DNA of 64,000 nt from G965216255 sp965216255 (GCA_965216255.1 OZ244148.1:2914001-2978000); one strand, 5' to 3'. Shown: positions 47,124-56,932, counted from the first letter of the stretch. Numbers and translations are program-made. Notes: generated by a model not told the origin, from the sequence alone.

Positions 47124-48631
47124 AACACCAGAACCAGTGCATGATGACATGGAATGCCATATGCCAACACCTGAATAAGTCGGGTGTACTGCAGGCCGCT
47201 TGGGGCATCGAAGACAGCCTTCCGATATGCCAGGTGACGCATGACAGCCGCCGGGTGGTGCCGGGAGGGGTGTTTGTGGCTACGCGCGGCCAATCAACCG
47301 ACGGTCATGCGTTTATGGAACATGCCGCGCAGAGAATGGCAGCGGCCATTGTCTGCGAGACGCTGCCGGATCGTTCGCGTTTTCCGGGCGTGGCGTTTGC
47401 GCAGGTCCGCGACACCCGCAAGGCACTCGCGGTAATCGCGGCCATCTTCTGCGGTTCTGCGCATCGGAAGCTGAAACTCTACGGCGTAACGGGAACCAAC
47501 GGGAAAACGACCACCTGCTATCTGCTGCATCACGTGCTGTCGGTGCTAGATGGCCTAAGCGGCATGCTGGGGACCATTGAATACTGTGTTGGAGACGTCC
47601 GAATTGCTTCTTCGCTAACCACGCCGGACGCCTTGCAATTGCATGGTCTGTTCCGCCGCATGGCTGCGGCAGGCTGCTCGTCGTGCGTGGTGGAGGTTTC
47701 TTCACACGCATTGGAGCAGGGCCGCGTTTGGGGCGTGGACTTCCACGCCGGCATCTTTACCAACTTGACGCTGGATCATCTGGACTATCACGAAACCCTT
47801 GCTTCCTACCGCGCTTCCAAAAAGAGGATGTTTCACGATCTGAGCTCGGAGGCCGTAGCGATATTTAATGTTGATGACCCCGCGGGAGCTTGGATGGTGG
47901 ACACAACGGCTGCACGTCCAATTTCCTACGGCAAGAGCAGCGCAGCGGATATACGGTTTCGCATCCTAGAAGACACGCCGGGCGGATTGAGGCTGCGCCT
48001 GGATGGAGGGGAGTGCACCTGCACCATGGCGGGCGCCTTTAACGGCTACAACATAGCGGCGGCCTACGCCGCCGCACGCTCAGCCGGGTTCTCGGCATCT
48101 TCCGTTACGGAGGCGCTCAGCAGTGCCCCACAGGTGCCTGGCCGATTTGAGCGCATGCGGTGCCTGGATGGCACGGTAGTGGTAGTGGACTATGCGCATA
48201 CGCCCGATGCGCTGGAGAAGGCGCTGTCGGCTCTCCAGCGGAGTAAGCCGGGCGGCGCTTCCTTGTGGTGTGTATTCGGTTGTGGCGGCGAACGCGACCG
48301 GCGCAAGCGGCCGATGATGGGGCGTATAGCTGAGACCTTGGCGGACCACGTAGTTGTGACTTCTGACAACCGGAGGTCGGAATCGCAGAGAAAAATCTTC
48401 AGAGACATACGAGCTGGGATGGAATATCCAAGGGCGGCTCGCTGGATAGAGGACCGTCGACAAGCCGTCCATGAGGTCGTGCAACAAGCAGCAGCAGGCG
48501 ACGTGGTCCTGATAGCGGGCAGGGGGCACGAAGCCACCCAAATTGACGGATCCTGCACGCGAGATATGGACGACCGACTGGAAGCCCAGCGCGCACTGGA
48601 GCAGCGAGGAACGGCATGCTCTACTACCTGA
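47120..48631 (+). CDS. murE: UDP-MurNAc-tripeptide ligase MurE (variant substrate motif)
   Basis: MurE adds the third residue, usually meso-diaminopimelate, to UDP-MurNAc-L-Ala-D-Glu in the cytoplasm. The 503 residues contain the ATP site GVTGTNGKTTT near 122, VEVSSHALEQGR near 193, the central NLTLDHLDYH near 215 and DYAHTPDALEKAL near 358. The motif that selects diaminopimelate is normally DNPR; here it reads DNRR (SDNRRSES, near 416-423). The codon CGG replaces an expected CCG, a one-base difference, and the usual EDP after it is also changed. The last residue of the motif, Arg, is kept, so diaminopimelate is still the likely substrate. It overlaps mraY by 16 bases. Confidence 0.93.
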   Translation: MKHQNQCMMTWNAICQHLNKSGVLQAAWGIEDSLPICQVTHDSRRVVPGGVFVATRGQSTDGHAFMEHAAQRMAAAIVCETLPDRSRFPGVAFAQVRDTRKALAVIAAIFCGSAHRKLKLYGVTGTNGKTTTCYLLHHVLSVLDGLSGMLGTIEYCVGDVRIASSLTTPDALQLHGLFRRMAAAGCSSCVVEVSSHALEQGRVWGVDFHAGIFTNLTLDHLDYHETLASYRASKKRMFHDLSSEAVAIFNVDDPAGAWMVDTTAARPISYGKSSAADIRFRILEDTPGGLRLRLDGGECTCTMAGAFNGYNIAAAYAAARSAGFSASSVTEALSSAPQVPGRFERMRCLDGTVVVVDYAHTPDALEKALSALQRSKPGGASLWCVFGCGGERDRRKRPMMGRIAETLADHVVVTSDNRRSESQRKIFRDIRAGMEYPRAARWIEDRRQAVHEVVQQAAAGDVVLIAGRGHEATQIDGSCTRDMDDRLEAQRALEQRGTACSTT

Positions 48632-49788
48632 TCAGACTCATTGAAGAGCGCTTCCACCCGCCGGGCTTCCAGGTGGTGGATTTTATCACGGTGCGCGCTG
48701 CGCTGGCAGCGATCACTGCGCTCGCCATCGCCATCGTATTTGGTCCACTCATCATTGCTTGGCTGCATCGTCGCCAACTTGGAGAGACAGTACGATCGGG
48801 CCACATGGCCGGTGTTGTCGATCACTCTCACAAGGCTGGCACGCCGAGCATGGGTGGCCTCATTATTCTTCTTGCTGTCCTTGGAGCCACCATTTTGTGG
48901 GGGGCACTCGCAGAAGTGTACGTTTGGCTTATTGTTATTGCTACGGCATGGATGGGTGTCTTTGGGTTTGCGGATGATTACATCAAGGTTGTAAAGCGAG
49001 ACAAGGCCGGACTTGCGCCACGCGTAAAGATCGTCGGCCAGGTTGGACTGGGCTTGCTGGTAGGCAGTCTACTCTACTTTCATCCCCAGTTTGCCGAGAT
49101 CCGGTCCCTGACAGATCTGCCCTTTCTGCGAAATTGGCAATTCGACTACAACGCTTTAGCACATTTGGTACCTCGGGCGGATGGTACCGTGCGTGACTTG
49201 GGCTGGCTTGTTTATGTGCCCGTTGTGGTATTTATCGTCACAGCGACGTCGAACGCCGTGAACCTGACCGATGGACTAGACGGACTAGCAGCGGGTGTAA
49301 CGGCAACGGTATCGCTTGGACTGGTAGCGCTATGCTATATTTCCGGCCACAGTATCCTGGCCGACTATCTGGGTGTCATGCACGTGCCGGGTGCGAGTGA
49401 ATTGACCGTGTTTGCTGCGGCCATGGCGGCCGCGTGTCTGGGGTTTCTCTGGTTTAACAGCTACCCGGCAGCCGTCTTTATGGGAGACACCGGGTCTCTT
49501 GCCCTGGGAGCGGCTGTAAGCACCCTGGCCCTAATGGTAAAGAAGGAGCTGCTACTGCCCCTGCTTTGCCTGGTATTCTTCGCAGAGACCGTTTCAGTCA
49601 TTCTACAGGCAACCTACTTTCGCCATACGCGTCGCCGCACAGGGACCGGCCGGCGCATCTTCCGGATGGCCCCATTGCACCACCATTTCGAAGCACAGGG
49701 TATGCATGAAGTCACAATCTCTGTACGCTTTTGGATCGTCAGCGTCCTTGCGGTTATCGCGACGCTGCTCACGCTAAGGATTCGGTAA
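48616..49788 (+). CDS. mraY: Phospho-MurNAc-pentapeptide translocase
   Basis: MraY makes lipid I at the inner membrane by moving phospho-MurNAc-pentapeptide to undecaprenyl phosphate. The 390 residues have ten membrane-helix-like segments. Family motifs are GVFGFADDYIKVVKRDKAGL near 112-132, NAVNLTDGLDGLAAG near 213 and MAPLHHHFEAQGMHE near 352. The Asp residues of FADDY and the catalytic NLTDGLDG are intact. It starts inside the end of murE, and murD follows after a 3-base gap. Confidence 0.96.
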   Translation: MLYYLIRLIEERFHPPGFQVVDFITVRAALAAITALAIAIVFGPLIIAWLHRRQLGETVRSGHMAGVVDHSHKAGTPSMGGLIILLAVLGATILWGALAEVYVWLIVIATAWMGVFGFADDYIKVVKRDKAGLAPRVKIVGQVGLGLLVGSLLYFHPQFAEIRSLTDLPFLRNWQFDYNALAHLVPRADGTVRDLGWLVYVPVVVFIVTATSNAVNLTDGLDGLAAGVTATVSLGLVALCYISGHSILADYLGVMHVPGASELTVFAAAMAAACLGFLWFNSYPAAVFMGDTGSLALGAAVSTLALMVKKELLLPLLCLVFFAETVSVILQATYFRHTRRRTGTGRRIFRMAPLHHHFEAQGMHEVTISVRFWIVSVLAVIATLLTLRIR

Positions 49789-49791
49789 ACC

Positions 49792-51156
49792 GTGAAGCCA
49801 GAAAATGTTCAGGGCAAAAGAGTTACCGTTCTCGGTGCCGCGCGGAGCGGGATCGCAGCATGCCGGTTGCTGGCGGAAGCGGGAGCAACCGTCCTGCTTT
49901 CCGAAGCCCGCAATGTGCAGAGTGTCGAACTGGATGCGCTTCAAACGGCGGGTGTCAGGCTCGAAACGGGCGGTCATAGCGCGCGCGCGCTGGAAGCCGA
50001 TTTCCTTGTAATCAGTCCCGGCGTTGCTACCTCCGCTGCCGTCGTGCAGCAAGCGCTACAAGCTGGATTGCCAGTTTACTCCGAATTAGAGGTCGCGTCA
50101 TGGTTCTGCAAGGGCAGGATCGTTGCCATAACCGGCACAAACGGCAAGACGACCACAAGCACCTTGGTGCACGCCATGCTGTGCCGGGCTGGCCGCAGTA
50201 CCGTCCTGGCCGGCAACATCGGGATACCGTTTTCCGACCACGCAGCGCGGGTGAGTGCTGACAGTACCGTTGTGCTGGAGGTGTCCAGCTTCCAACTGGA
50301 CCATATCGATACCTTCAGGCCTACCGTGAGCGTGCTCCTGAACATTAGCCCTGATCACCTGGACCGCTATGGCAATGACTTTAGCCGCTACACGCGGGCC
50401 AAGTTTCGCCTCTTGGAAAACCAACGGGATAATGACGTGCTGGTTTACAACTACGACGACACCCTCGTTCGCGAACATGTAGGAGAGGTTTCGCGGGCCC
50501 GCAGCCTTGCAGCACTTGCTTTTAGTTACAATGATACGCTGTGCGAAGGAGCGTCTTTGCGTGAAGGAGCTATCATTGTGCGATTGCGCGGCCGGGAAGA
50601 GATGGTCGTGCGGACGCACGAGCTCCTCCCTGGGGGGAGAGGCAGCGTCCGCAATTCCCTCGCGGCAACAGCTGCGGCGCGGGCGCTCGAAATCTCGAAC
50701 GAGGTAGTGCGCAAAAGCCTGATCCAATTCGAGGGCCTGCCGCATCGACTGGAATTCGTTCGAGATGTTGGCGGAGTACGCTATGTCAACGATTCGAAGG
50801 CTACAAATGTGAACGCACTGTGGTATGCCCTGGAAACGCTGGCAGCTCCTGTGGTGCTGCTGGCTGGAGGCAGGGACAAGGGAAACGATTATTCCGCAAT
50901 CCGGGCACTGGTACGGCGTAAGGTGCATGCTGTAATTGGCTTTGGAGAAAGCGCGGACACCGTGCGCCGGGAGCTCGGGGCGGTTACCCCCTGTGCAGCC
51001 ACAGCCGCTACCTTGGAAGAGGCCACGCAACTGGCACGCCGGCTGGCCGAACCCGGCAACGTGGTGCTCTTGAGCCCGGCGTGCTCCTCATTCGATCTCT
51101 TTGAAAGCTATGTCCAGCGTGGCGATGCGTTCAAACGCATTGTTAAACAATTCTGA
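49792..51156 (+). CDS. murD: UDP-MurNAc-L-alanine:D-glutamate ligase
   Basis: A 454-residue Mur ligase with a GTG start three bases after mraY. The N-terminal UDP-binding part has VTVLGAARSGIAACRLL. The ATP site is AITGTNGKTTTSTLVHA near 110. NISPDHLDRYGNDFSRYTRAK near 183 holds the metal-binding His-Asp pair and the carbamylated-lysine region. RFEFVRDVGGVRYVNDSKATN-type sequence (LEFVRDVGGVRYVNDSKAT, near 320) and LLAGGRDKGNDY near 361 are MurD signatures. It adds D-glutamate to UDP-MurNAc-L-alanine. It is intact. Confidence 0.96.
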   Translation: MKPENVQGKRVTVLGAARSGIAACRLLAEAGATVLLSEARNVQSVELDALQTAGVRLETGGHSARALEADFLVISPGVATSAAVVQQALQAGLPVYSELEVASWFCKGRIVAITGTNGKTTTSTLVHAMLCRAGRSTVLAGNIGIPFSDHAARVSADSTVVLEVSSFQLDHIDTFRPTVSVLLNISPDHLDRYGNDFSRYTRAKFRLLENQRDNDVLVYNYDDTLVREHVGEVSRARSLAALAFSYNDTLCEGASLREGAIIVRLRGREEMVVRTHELLPGGRGSVRNSLAATAAARALEISNEVVRKSLIQFEGLPHRLEFVRDVGGVRYVNDSKATNVNALWYALETLAAPVVLLAGGRDKGNDYSAIRALVRRKVHAVIGFGESADTVRRELGAVTPCAATAATLEEATQLARRLAEPGNVVLLSPACSSFDLFESYVQRGDAFKRIVKQF

Positions 51157-51171
51157 CGGTGCAAAGCGTCC

Positions 51172-52329
51172 ATGCAGCAGATACCACGCACCCTAGCAGG
51201 TACTATGCAGTCGGCGGACAAGTACGTCTGGTGGATTGTTTTGACGCTGTCAGCCATCGGCGTACTGGCCGTGTACAGTGCAGTGGGGTTTCTTGCGGAA
51301 ACGAAGGCGGGAGGCGATACGGAGCTCTTCCTCTTTCGCCATATACTGCGACTCGGGTTCGCCCTCGGTGCTGTAGCACTCTTCAGTGCGCTGGATTACC
51401 ACAAAGTCGCCAGGCTGGCAAGAGCCATACTGCTCGCATCGCTCATTCTTCTGGTTCTGGTCAGGATCTTCGGGATAACCTCGGGGGGCGCGACCAGGGC
51501 CTTTCACCTCGGCCCGTTAAATCTGCAGCCGTCCGACGTTGCCAGGGTGGCGCTGGTGCTGTACGTCGGGGTACTTCTGGCCCGCAAGCAGGAATATGTA
51601 CAGAGTCTTGGCCGGGCCTTCGCTCCTATTTTCTTCTGGGTCTTTACGGCGGTGGTACTGATTGGTGTGGAAGACCTGTCTACTGCGGCGGTGGCCCTAA
51701 TGGCCTTGGTGCTGATGTGCTATGTGGGACGTGCGAGCATGTGGCATCTGGGAAGCCTCGGAGCAGCGGGCATCTGCTGCGCGCTGCTACTGATTGTGGC
51801 ATCGCCGAACCGGGCCGCTCGTGTCGAGGCCTATACGGGCATGAAGCTCTTCTCCCATACCGAAGCGGAGGATGTTTTCAGTGCTCAAGCAGAGGGCTAC
51901 CAGGCGCAGCAGGCGCGCATAGCATTTGCGATGGGTGGCCTCACCGGGAGGGGACCCGGAAAGAGTGTGCAGCGGGATTTTCTGCCAGCACCTTACAGCG
52001 ATTTCATTTTCGCCGTCATCGCCGAAGAATACGGCATGTTCGGAGCACTGCTGCTATTGGTATTGTTCACCGGACTGCTGCTGCGCGGATATCTGAGGAT
52101 AGCCCGCCGAGCACCAGATCCGCTCGGTCTATTTCTGGCCGTTGGATTCACCACCATGGTGGTACTATATGGTCTCGTGCATGCCGGGGTAGCTGCGGGC
52201 CTCTTGCCCGTTACGGGACTGCCCCTTCCCCTGGTATCCTATGGTGGTACCTCCATGGTCGCCAACGGAGTTATGGTCGGTATCCTGCTCAATGTTTCGA
52301 GGCAGTGCCGCAACGCCGAAGTAGCCTAG
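51172..52329 (+). CDS. ftsW: Septal glycan polymerase FtsW
   Basis: A 385-residue SEDS protein with about ten membrane helices. VYSAVGF near residue 31 and GGATRAFHLGPLNLQPSDVARVA near 105 belong to the SEDS core. A periplasmic loop with AYTGMKLF and YQAQQARIAFAMGG near 245 follows, then FIFAVIAEEYGMFG near 280. VTGLPLPLVSYGGTSM near 345 is the usual C-terminal signature. The conserved Asp region of the family lies in the large loop. A longer frame on the same strand (51159-52334) is a shadow. It polymerises septal glycan with FtsI. It starts 15 bases after murD. Confidence 0.95.
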   Translation: MQQIPRTLAGTMQSADKYVWWIVLTLSAIGVLAVYSAVGFLAETKAGGDTELFLFRHILRLGFALGAVALFSALDYHKVARLARAILLASLILLVLVRIFGITSGGATRAFHLGPLNLQPSDVARVALVLYVGVLLARKQEYVQSLGRAFAPIFFWVFTAVVLIGVEDLSTAAVALMALVLMCYVGRASMWHLGSLGAAGICCALLLIVASPNRAARVEAYTGMKLFSHTEAEDVFSAQAEGYQAQQARIAFAMGGLTGRGPGKSVQRDFLPAPYSDFIFAVIAEEYGMFGALLLLVLFTGLLLRGYLRIARRAPDPLGLFLAVGFTTMVVLYGLVHAGVAAGLLPVTGLPLPLVSYGGTSMVANGVMVGILLNVSRQCRNAEVA

Positions 52330-52330
52330 C

Positions 52331-53458
52331 ATGAATCGAGCGCCACGCATATTGCTCGCAGGCGGAGGCACCGGGGGGCACGTATACCCGGCCATTGCCA
52401 TTGCCGACGCCATTCGCGAACTCGAGCCTGAAGCGGCCATAGCCTTTGCCGGCACGCGCGAGCACGTAGAGTGGTCAGCAGTGCCACGGGCCGGTTATGC
52501 CATACATGCGATCACAGTTAGCGGATTTCATCGCAAGCAGCCACTGCGCAACATCGGGTTTCCGGTCAAGCTTGGCGTTGGTCTCGTGCAGAGTCATGCG
52601 CTGGTACGTGACTTTGACGCGGATGCCGCCGTAGGCACCGGAGGCTATGTTTCCGGACCGGTACTTCTGGCTGCGCATATGAGAAAGCGCCCCATCGTCG
52701 TGCAGGAACAGAATGCATACGCCGGGCTCACTAACAGGCTGCTATCCGGCCGTGCAGCGCAGATTCATATCGCCTTCCCGGAAGCCAAGCGATGGTTTCC
52801 AGAGGAGAAATGCCGGATAAGCGGCAATCCGACGCGGGCCGACGTTTGCGACGTGGATTCCTTGGCTGCCCGGGCGCAACTGGGCGTGCCCGAAGGGGCC
52901 AGCGTACTCTTCGGCTTCGGTGGCTCGCTGGGGAGTCAGGCGCTCAACGATGCGCTCGAGCGGCACTTGAGGCGCTTGCTTGCGCACGAGAAAAGTTTTC
53001 TTATATGGCAGACAGGCAAGCTCTACTTCGACGGTCTTCGTCGCCGCGTAAAGCGCCATCCGCGCCTGCTGCTGCTGGATTATGTGGACAGGATGGGCTT
53101 GGCCTATGCGGCAGCTGACCTAGTGCTTTGTCGCGCCGGTGCCGTTACTTGTAGTGAACTACTCGTCACGGGTACGCCGTCCGTGCTTATTCCATCGCCG
53201 CATGTGGCCGAAGATCACCAAACCAAGAACGCGCGAAGCATGCAGGCGCTTGGCGCTGCCGTGCTGGTGCCCGAAGCGGAACTGGAGAACGCCCTGGAGG
53301 CCGTCGTACCAGATCTGCTTGCAAACAAGAGCCGGCGCGCTACGATGTCGGTGAACGCCCGCAGCGCTGCACGCCCTGATGCCGCCAGGCGTATTGCCAA
53401 CGACGTGCTGTGCCTAGCCGGCTGGACCGGTTTCGGAACCATCTCTACCTCACCATGA
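52331..53458 (+). CDS. murG: UDP-GlcNAc:lipid I N-acetylglucosaminyltransferase
   Basis: MurG adds GlcNAc to lipid I to form lipid II on the inner face of the membrane. The 375 residues show ILLAGGGTGGHVYPAIAIAD at the N-terminus, which is the glycine loop with the conserved His. GTGGYVSGPVLLAAH near 102 and VQEQNAYAGLTNRLL near 122 follow. GFGGSLGSQALND near 197 and the donor site AAADLVLCRAGAVTCSEL near 260 complete the GT28 fold. It begins one base after the ftsW stop and its stop overlaps the murC start. Confidence 0.95.
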   Translation: MNRAPRILLAGGGTGGHVYPAIAIADAIRELEPEAAIAFAGTREHVEWSAVPRAGYAIHAITVSGFHRKQPLRNIGFPVKLGVGLVQSHALVRDFDADAAVGTGGYVSGPVLLAAHMRKRPIVVQEQNAYAGLTNRLLSGRAAQIHIAFPEAKRWFPEEKCRISGNPTRADVCDVDSLAARAQLGVPEGASVLFGFGGSLGSQALNDALERHLRRLLAHEKSFLIWQTGKLYFDGLRRRVKRHPRLLLLDYVDRMGLAYAAADLVLCRAGAVTCSELLVTGTPSVLIPSPHVAEDHQTKNARSMQALGAAVLVPEAELENALEAVVPDLLANKSRRATMSVNARSAARPDAARRIANDVLCLAGWTGFGTISTSP

Positions 53459-54867
53459 ATACGCATAGGCGCAATCCCAGACTGCTGGGCAGAATCCGCC
53501 GTGTCCACTTGGTGGGTATCGGAGGCGTTGGCATGAGTTCAATAGCCGCGGTACTGCTGGATAGGGGGTTTGAGGTCACGGGGTCGGATCTTGTCCGGTC
53601 TGAAGTGACGGACAACCTCGAAAGGCGGGGAGCCACGATATACGAGGGGCATGCAGCAGGTCAGGTAAATGGCGTGGACGCCGTTGTGTACTCATCCGCC
53701 GTGACCCCGCAGGAAAATGCGGAAACGGTGGAAGCAATGTCCTGCCGCATCCCGCTCATTCCACGGGCCGAGATGCTGGGCGAGCTCATGCGGATGAAGT
53801 TCGGCATAGGCGTAGCCGGCACGCACGGCAAGACGACCACGACATCACTTGTTGGCCTTGTCTTGGCGGAAGGGGGCTTCGACCCGACGATCATAGTGGG
53901 TGGAAAGGTAACCGTGTTCGGCTCCAATGCCGTCTCCGGCGACGGTGACATCATTGTCATTGAGGCGGATGAATACGACCGGACATTCCTGCGCCTGACG
54001 CCGGCGTTGGCTGTAATTACCACCATTGAGGCCGAGCACCTGGACACGTATACAGATCTGGACGACATAAAAGAGGCATTCCTGGCGTTCGCCAACTCGG
54101 TTCCCTTTTTTGGTGCCTCCATCGTCTGCCTGGACGATACGGTGGTCCAGGAGATCCTCGGAGGGATACAGCGGCGCCTCGTGACCTACGGTACGGTGCG
54201 GCAGGCCATGGTTCGCGCGGAATCCATTGAACAGGAGGGATCGGGTGTCCAATTCACTGCGGTGGCGTACGGTCAACCCCTGGGCACCGTGAGCCTACAG
54301 GCTCCTGGCGTGCACAATGTTCGCAATGCTCTGGCCGCCATCGCGGTCGGACTCGAGATGGACATTGAAATCAAGTACATCCTGGGTGGAATCGCACGCT
54401 ACACAGGCGTGCACCGACGTTTCCAGATTCTTGGGGAACCGGGGGGCGTCCTTGTAATCGACGATTACGCCCATCATCCAACCGAGGTTGAGGCGACCCT
54501 GCGGGCAGCTAGCGACGCGTACCCGGATCGGAGAATCGTAGCCGCCTTTCAGCCCCATCTATATTCGCGTACGGAGGAATTCAAGGAACGCTTTGGCGGA
54601 TCGTTTTTTAACGCAGACGTACTCGTGGTCACCGATGTTTACGGTGCTCGTGAACGACCGCGTGCCGGTATTACTGGACGCATAGTAGCCGATTATGCGC
54701 TAGCCCGCGGCCACCGTAATGTCCATTATGTGGCTGCTAAATCCGAACTTGCAGACGCACTCGCGGCCATATGTACGTCGGGAGACGTGGTGGTTTTCCT
54801 TGGTGCCGGTGACATATGGCGATATGCCCGGGTATTTTTTGACAGACTCCAGCAACGGACCGTATGA
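53455..54867 (+). CDS. murC: UDP-MurNAc:L-alanine ligase
   Basis: I start it at the ATG at 53455, which overlaps the murG stop (ATGA); an upstream ATG at 53410 is open but would overlap murG by 49 bases. The 470 residues show VHLVGIGGVGMSSIA near 18, GVAGTHGKTTTTSLVGLVL near 120, EADEYDRTFLRL near 166 and VIDDYAHHPTEVEATL near 335. These are the Mur ligase signatures, with the HHP motif characteristic of MurC/Mpl. It adds the first L-alanine to UDP-MurNAc. Genes before and after are coupled by overlaps. Confidence 0.95.
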   Translation: MNTHRRNPRLLGRIRRVHLVGIGGVGMSSIAAVLLDRGFEVTGSDLVRSEVTDNLERRGATIYEGHAAGQVNGVDAVVYSSAVTPQENAETVEAMSCRIPLIPRAEMLGELMRMKFGIGVAGTHGKTTTTSLVGLVLAEGGFDPTIIVGGKVTVFGSNAVSGDGDIIVIEADEYDRTFLRLTPALAVITTIEAEHLDTYTDLDDIKEAFLAFANSVPFFGASIVCLDDTVVQEILGGIQRRLVTYGTVRQAMVRAESIEQEGSGVQFTAVAYGQPLGTVSLQAPGVHNVRNALAAIAVGLEMDIEIKYILGGIARYTGVHRRFQILGEPGGVLVIDDYAHHPTEVEATLRAASDAYPDRRIVAAFQPHLYSRTEEFKERFGGSFFNADVLVVTDVYGARERPRAGITGRIVADYALARGHRNVHYVAAKSELADALAAICTSGDVVVFLGAGDIWRYARVFFDRLQQRTV

Positions 54868-55619
54868 AGCGCTTCCGAACATTTGAACTGAGGCAGATGC
54901 TGGCGGTGCTTATTGCCGGCTTGTGCCTGATAGCGGGTGCCGGCCTTTTTTGGCAGAGAGTTGCAGGAGCAAGCTGCGACCCCATACGCTTAACAGGTTT
55001 GCAGCAGACCGATATTGCGATGTTGCGGGCTATAGTAGGCCCGGTACGCGATCCTGGCCTGGTGGAGGATCGTATTCGGCGGCATCCCTGGGTCCGGTGG
55101 GCCCAAGCCCACTGCGGCCCGCTTGGCAGCATGCACGTGCGCATAACGGAGCGGAAACCGGTCCTGCGCGTACTGCCCGAAGGTGACGAATGGGGGCACT
55201 ACATCGACCGACGCGGCTTCCGTATGCCTGCTACCGCGGCGTTTGACGTTCCGCTGCTTCGCGGTGACGTTGAGCCTTATCATCCTGTTATGCCCGTGTC
55301 AGCCGGCTCGACGAGGCGCTTGGCACATGCCGTCGCTCGGCACGATGTCGCCATAGATGCCTTGCTTTCGGAATTTGTTGTCGGACAAGACGGGATACGA
55401 CTCTATACTCCGTCAGTTGGGCCCCATGCATCGCTGGAAGTGCGTCTCGGTCGGGGCGGCTACGATGATAAGCTTAAACTTCTAGCAGCGTTTTGGTACC
55501 AGGCCGTGCTGGCCGGGCCGGAACCAGCCATCCGGTGGATTGATCTGCGCTTTGAAAGGCAGGTCGTCACGGGGACGAAGCAAGAACACCAGCAAGAACT
55601 AAGCACTCCCCTGCTATGA
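54864..55619 (+). CDS. ftsQ: Cell division protein FtsQ-like
   Basis: A 251-residue protein with a short polar N-terminus, one membrane helix (MLAVLIAGLCLIAGAGLFW, about 12-30) and a periplasmic part. The sequence IRLTGLQQTDIAMLRAIVG near 41-59 fits a POTRA domain. HPWVRWAQAHCGPLGSMHVRITERKPVL near 74-100 is the usual FtsQ stretch (short beta strands ending in ERxP). The position between murC and ftsA is the standard one. It joins FtsL in the divisome. Start and stop both overlap neighbours (ATGA), implying tight coupling. Confidence 0.85.
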   Translation: MKRFRTFELRQMLAVLIAGLCLIAGAGLFWQRVAGASCDPIRLTGLQQTDIAMLRAIVGPVRDPGLVEDRIRRHPWVRWAQAHCGPLGSMHVRITERKPVLRVLPEGDEWGHYIDRRGFRMPATAAFDVPLLRGDVEPYHPVMPVSAGSTRRLAHAVARHDVAIDALLSEFVVGQDGIRLYTPSVGPHASLEVRLGRGGYDDKLKLLAAFWYQAVLAGPEPAIRWIDLRFERQVVTGTKQEHQQELSTPLL

Positions 55620-56908
55620 GTGACGGTATCGTTGTCGGCATAGACATAGGCACAACTAAGGTGTGTGCCGTTGTCGCGGAGGCGGATAACCTAGGACGCA
55701 TTAACATCCTGGGGATGGGCCTGGCAGAATCGGATGGGCTCAACCGCGGCGTTGTCATAAACATTGATCGAACCGTAGCGGCCGTGCGCGACGCCATTCG
55801 GGAGGCGGAACGCGCGGCAAACGTGACGGTCCGCAGCGTGGTTGCGGGGATAGCGGGTGATCATGTGCGAAGCTTGCAGAGTCGCGGCGTCATCACCATT
55901 GCCCATCGAGACCAGCAGATTACCGAACGTGATGTACGTCGGCTTCTTGAAGACACTACTCACGTGGCCCTGCCAGCGGACCAAGAAATCCTTCATGTCA
56001 TACCACAGGAATACATTGTGGATGGCCAGGATGGGGTGCTGGATCCTGTGGGTATGAGCGGTGTGCGGCTGGAAGCCAACGTACATATTGTTACCGGCCT
56101 CGTCACTGCAGCCAAGAATATCTACCGCTGCATAGAAAAGGCTGGCTATCAGGTGGCCGATATCGTCCTGGAACCGCTTGCCTCTTCCTTTTCCGTCCTG
56201 CACGCGGACGAAAAGGAAATAGGCGTGGCACTGATTGACATCGGTGGCGGGACCACGGACATCGCCGTGTTTGAGGATGGCACGATCCGGCACACCGCTG
56301 TCATCGCGGTCGCTGGCAACAAGGTCACCGATGACATCCGATGCGGCCTTGGTATTATGCGGGAGCATGCCGAAGCCCTTAAGTGCCAGTTCGGCATCGC
56401 TGTGGTTGAGAGTATTGATGAACCGGAGGACATTCTCATCCCAGGCATAGGTGGTCGCCCAGACAAGACGATTGCCCGATCGGCGCTGGCGCAGATCATA
56501 GAGCCCCGCATGGAGGAGATTCTGGAATTTGCCTCCAACGAGATCAAACTCAGCGGGTACGGGAGGAACCTTTCGGCCGGGGCTGTGCTAACCGGTGGTG
56601 GTTCGCTTATAAGAGAGACCGCCGCGCTTGGAGCGGAAGTATTGGGATTGGAAGCTCGTGTAGGTGTGCCGACGGGACTGGCAGGAGGCTTGGTGGAAGA
56701 AGTAACGGATCCCAAGTTTGCTACGGCGGTCGGCCTGGTTCTATACGGTCTCCAACCCCGCATTCTGGGTGCCGCTCCGCTTGCTGGGCACGATCCGCAG
56801 CGTACGCTCGCAGGTGCGGCATTCCGCACAAAGGATAGTCTAAGCGAGAGCTCCTCTCTCGTACACCGGATTGCCGGTCGCATGAAGGGCTGGTTTGATG
56901 AACTCTAG
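55616..56908 (+). CDS. ftsA: Cell division protein FtsA
   Basis: A 430-residue actin-like ATPase. VVGIDIGTTKVCAVVAE near residue 5 is phosphate loop 1, the 1C domain lies near 85-160, ALIDIGGGTTDIAVF near 204 is phosphate loop 2, and LTGGGSLIRE near 330 is the adenosine motif. The C-terminus ends in an amphipathic helix (HRIAGRMKGWFDEL), which attaches FtsA to the membrane. It tethers FtsZ filaments. The start overlaps the ftsQ stop and ftsZ follows after 24 bases. Confidence 0.96.
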   Translation: MSDGIVVGIDIGTTKVCAVVAEADNLGRINILGMGLAESDGLNRGVVINIDRTVAAVRDAIREAERAANVTVRSVVAGIAGDHVRSLQSRGVITIAHRDQQITERDVRRLLEDTTHVALPADQEILHVIPQEYIVDGQDGVLDPVGMSGVRLEANVHIVTGLVTAAKNIYRCIEKAGYQVADIVLEPLASSFSVLHADEKEIGVALIDIGGGTTDIAVFEDGTIRHTAVIAVAGNKVTDDIRCGLGIMREHAEALKCQFGIAVVESIDEPEDILIPGIGGRPDKTIARSALAQIIEPRMEEILEFASNEIKLSGYGRNLSAGAVLTGGGSLIRETAALGAEVLGLEARVGVPTGLAGGLVEEVTDPKFATAVGLVLYGLQPRILGAAPLAGHDPQRTLAGAAFRTKDSLSESSSLVHRIAGRMKGWFDEL

Positions 56909-56932
56909 GAGTAACCAAAACGCGGTTTCGCC

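Noticed and set aside
51159..52334. A 391-codon open frame on the forward strand covering the ftsW region
   Set aside because: It is in another frame of ftsW; its protein is rich in Arg, Ser, Gly and Cys with no helices or motifs, while the 51172 frame gives a clear SEDS protein.
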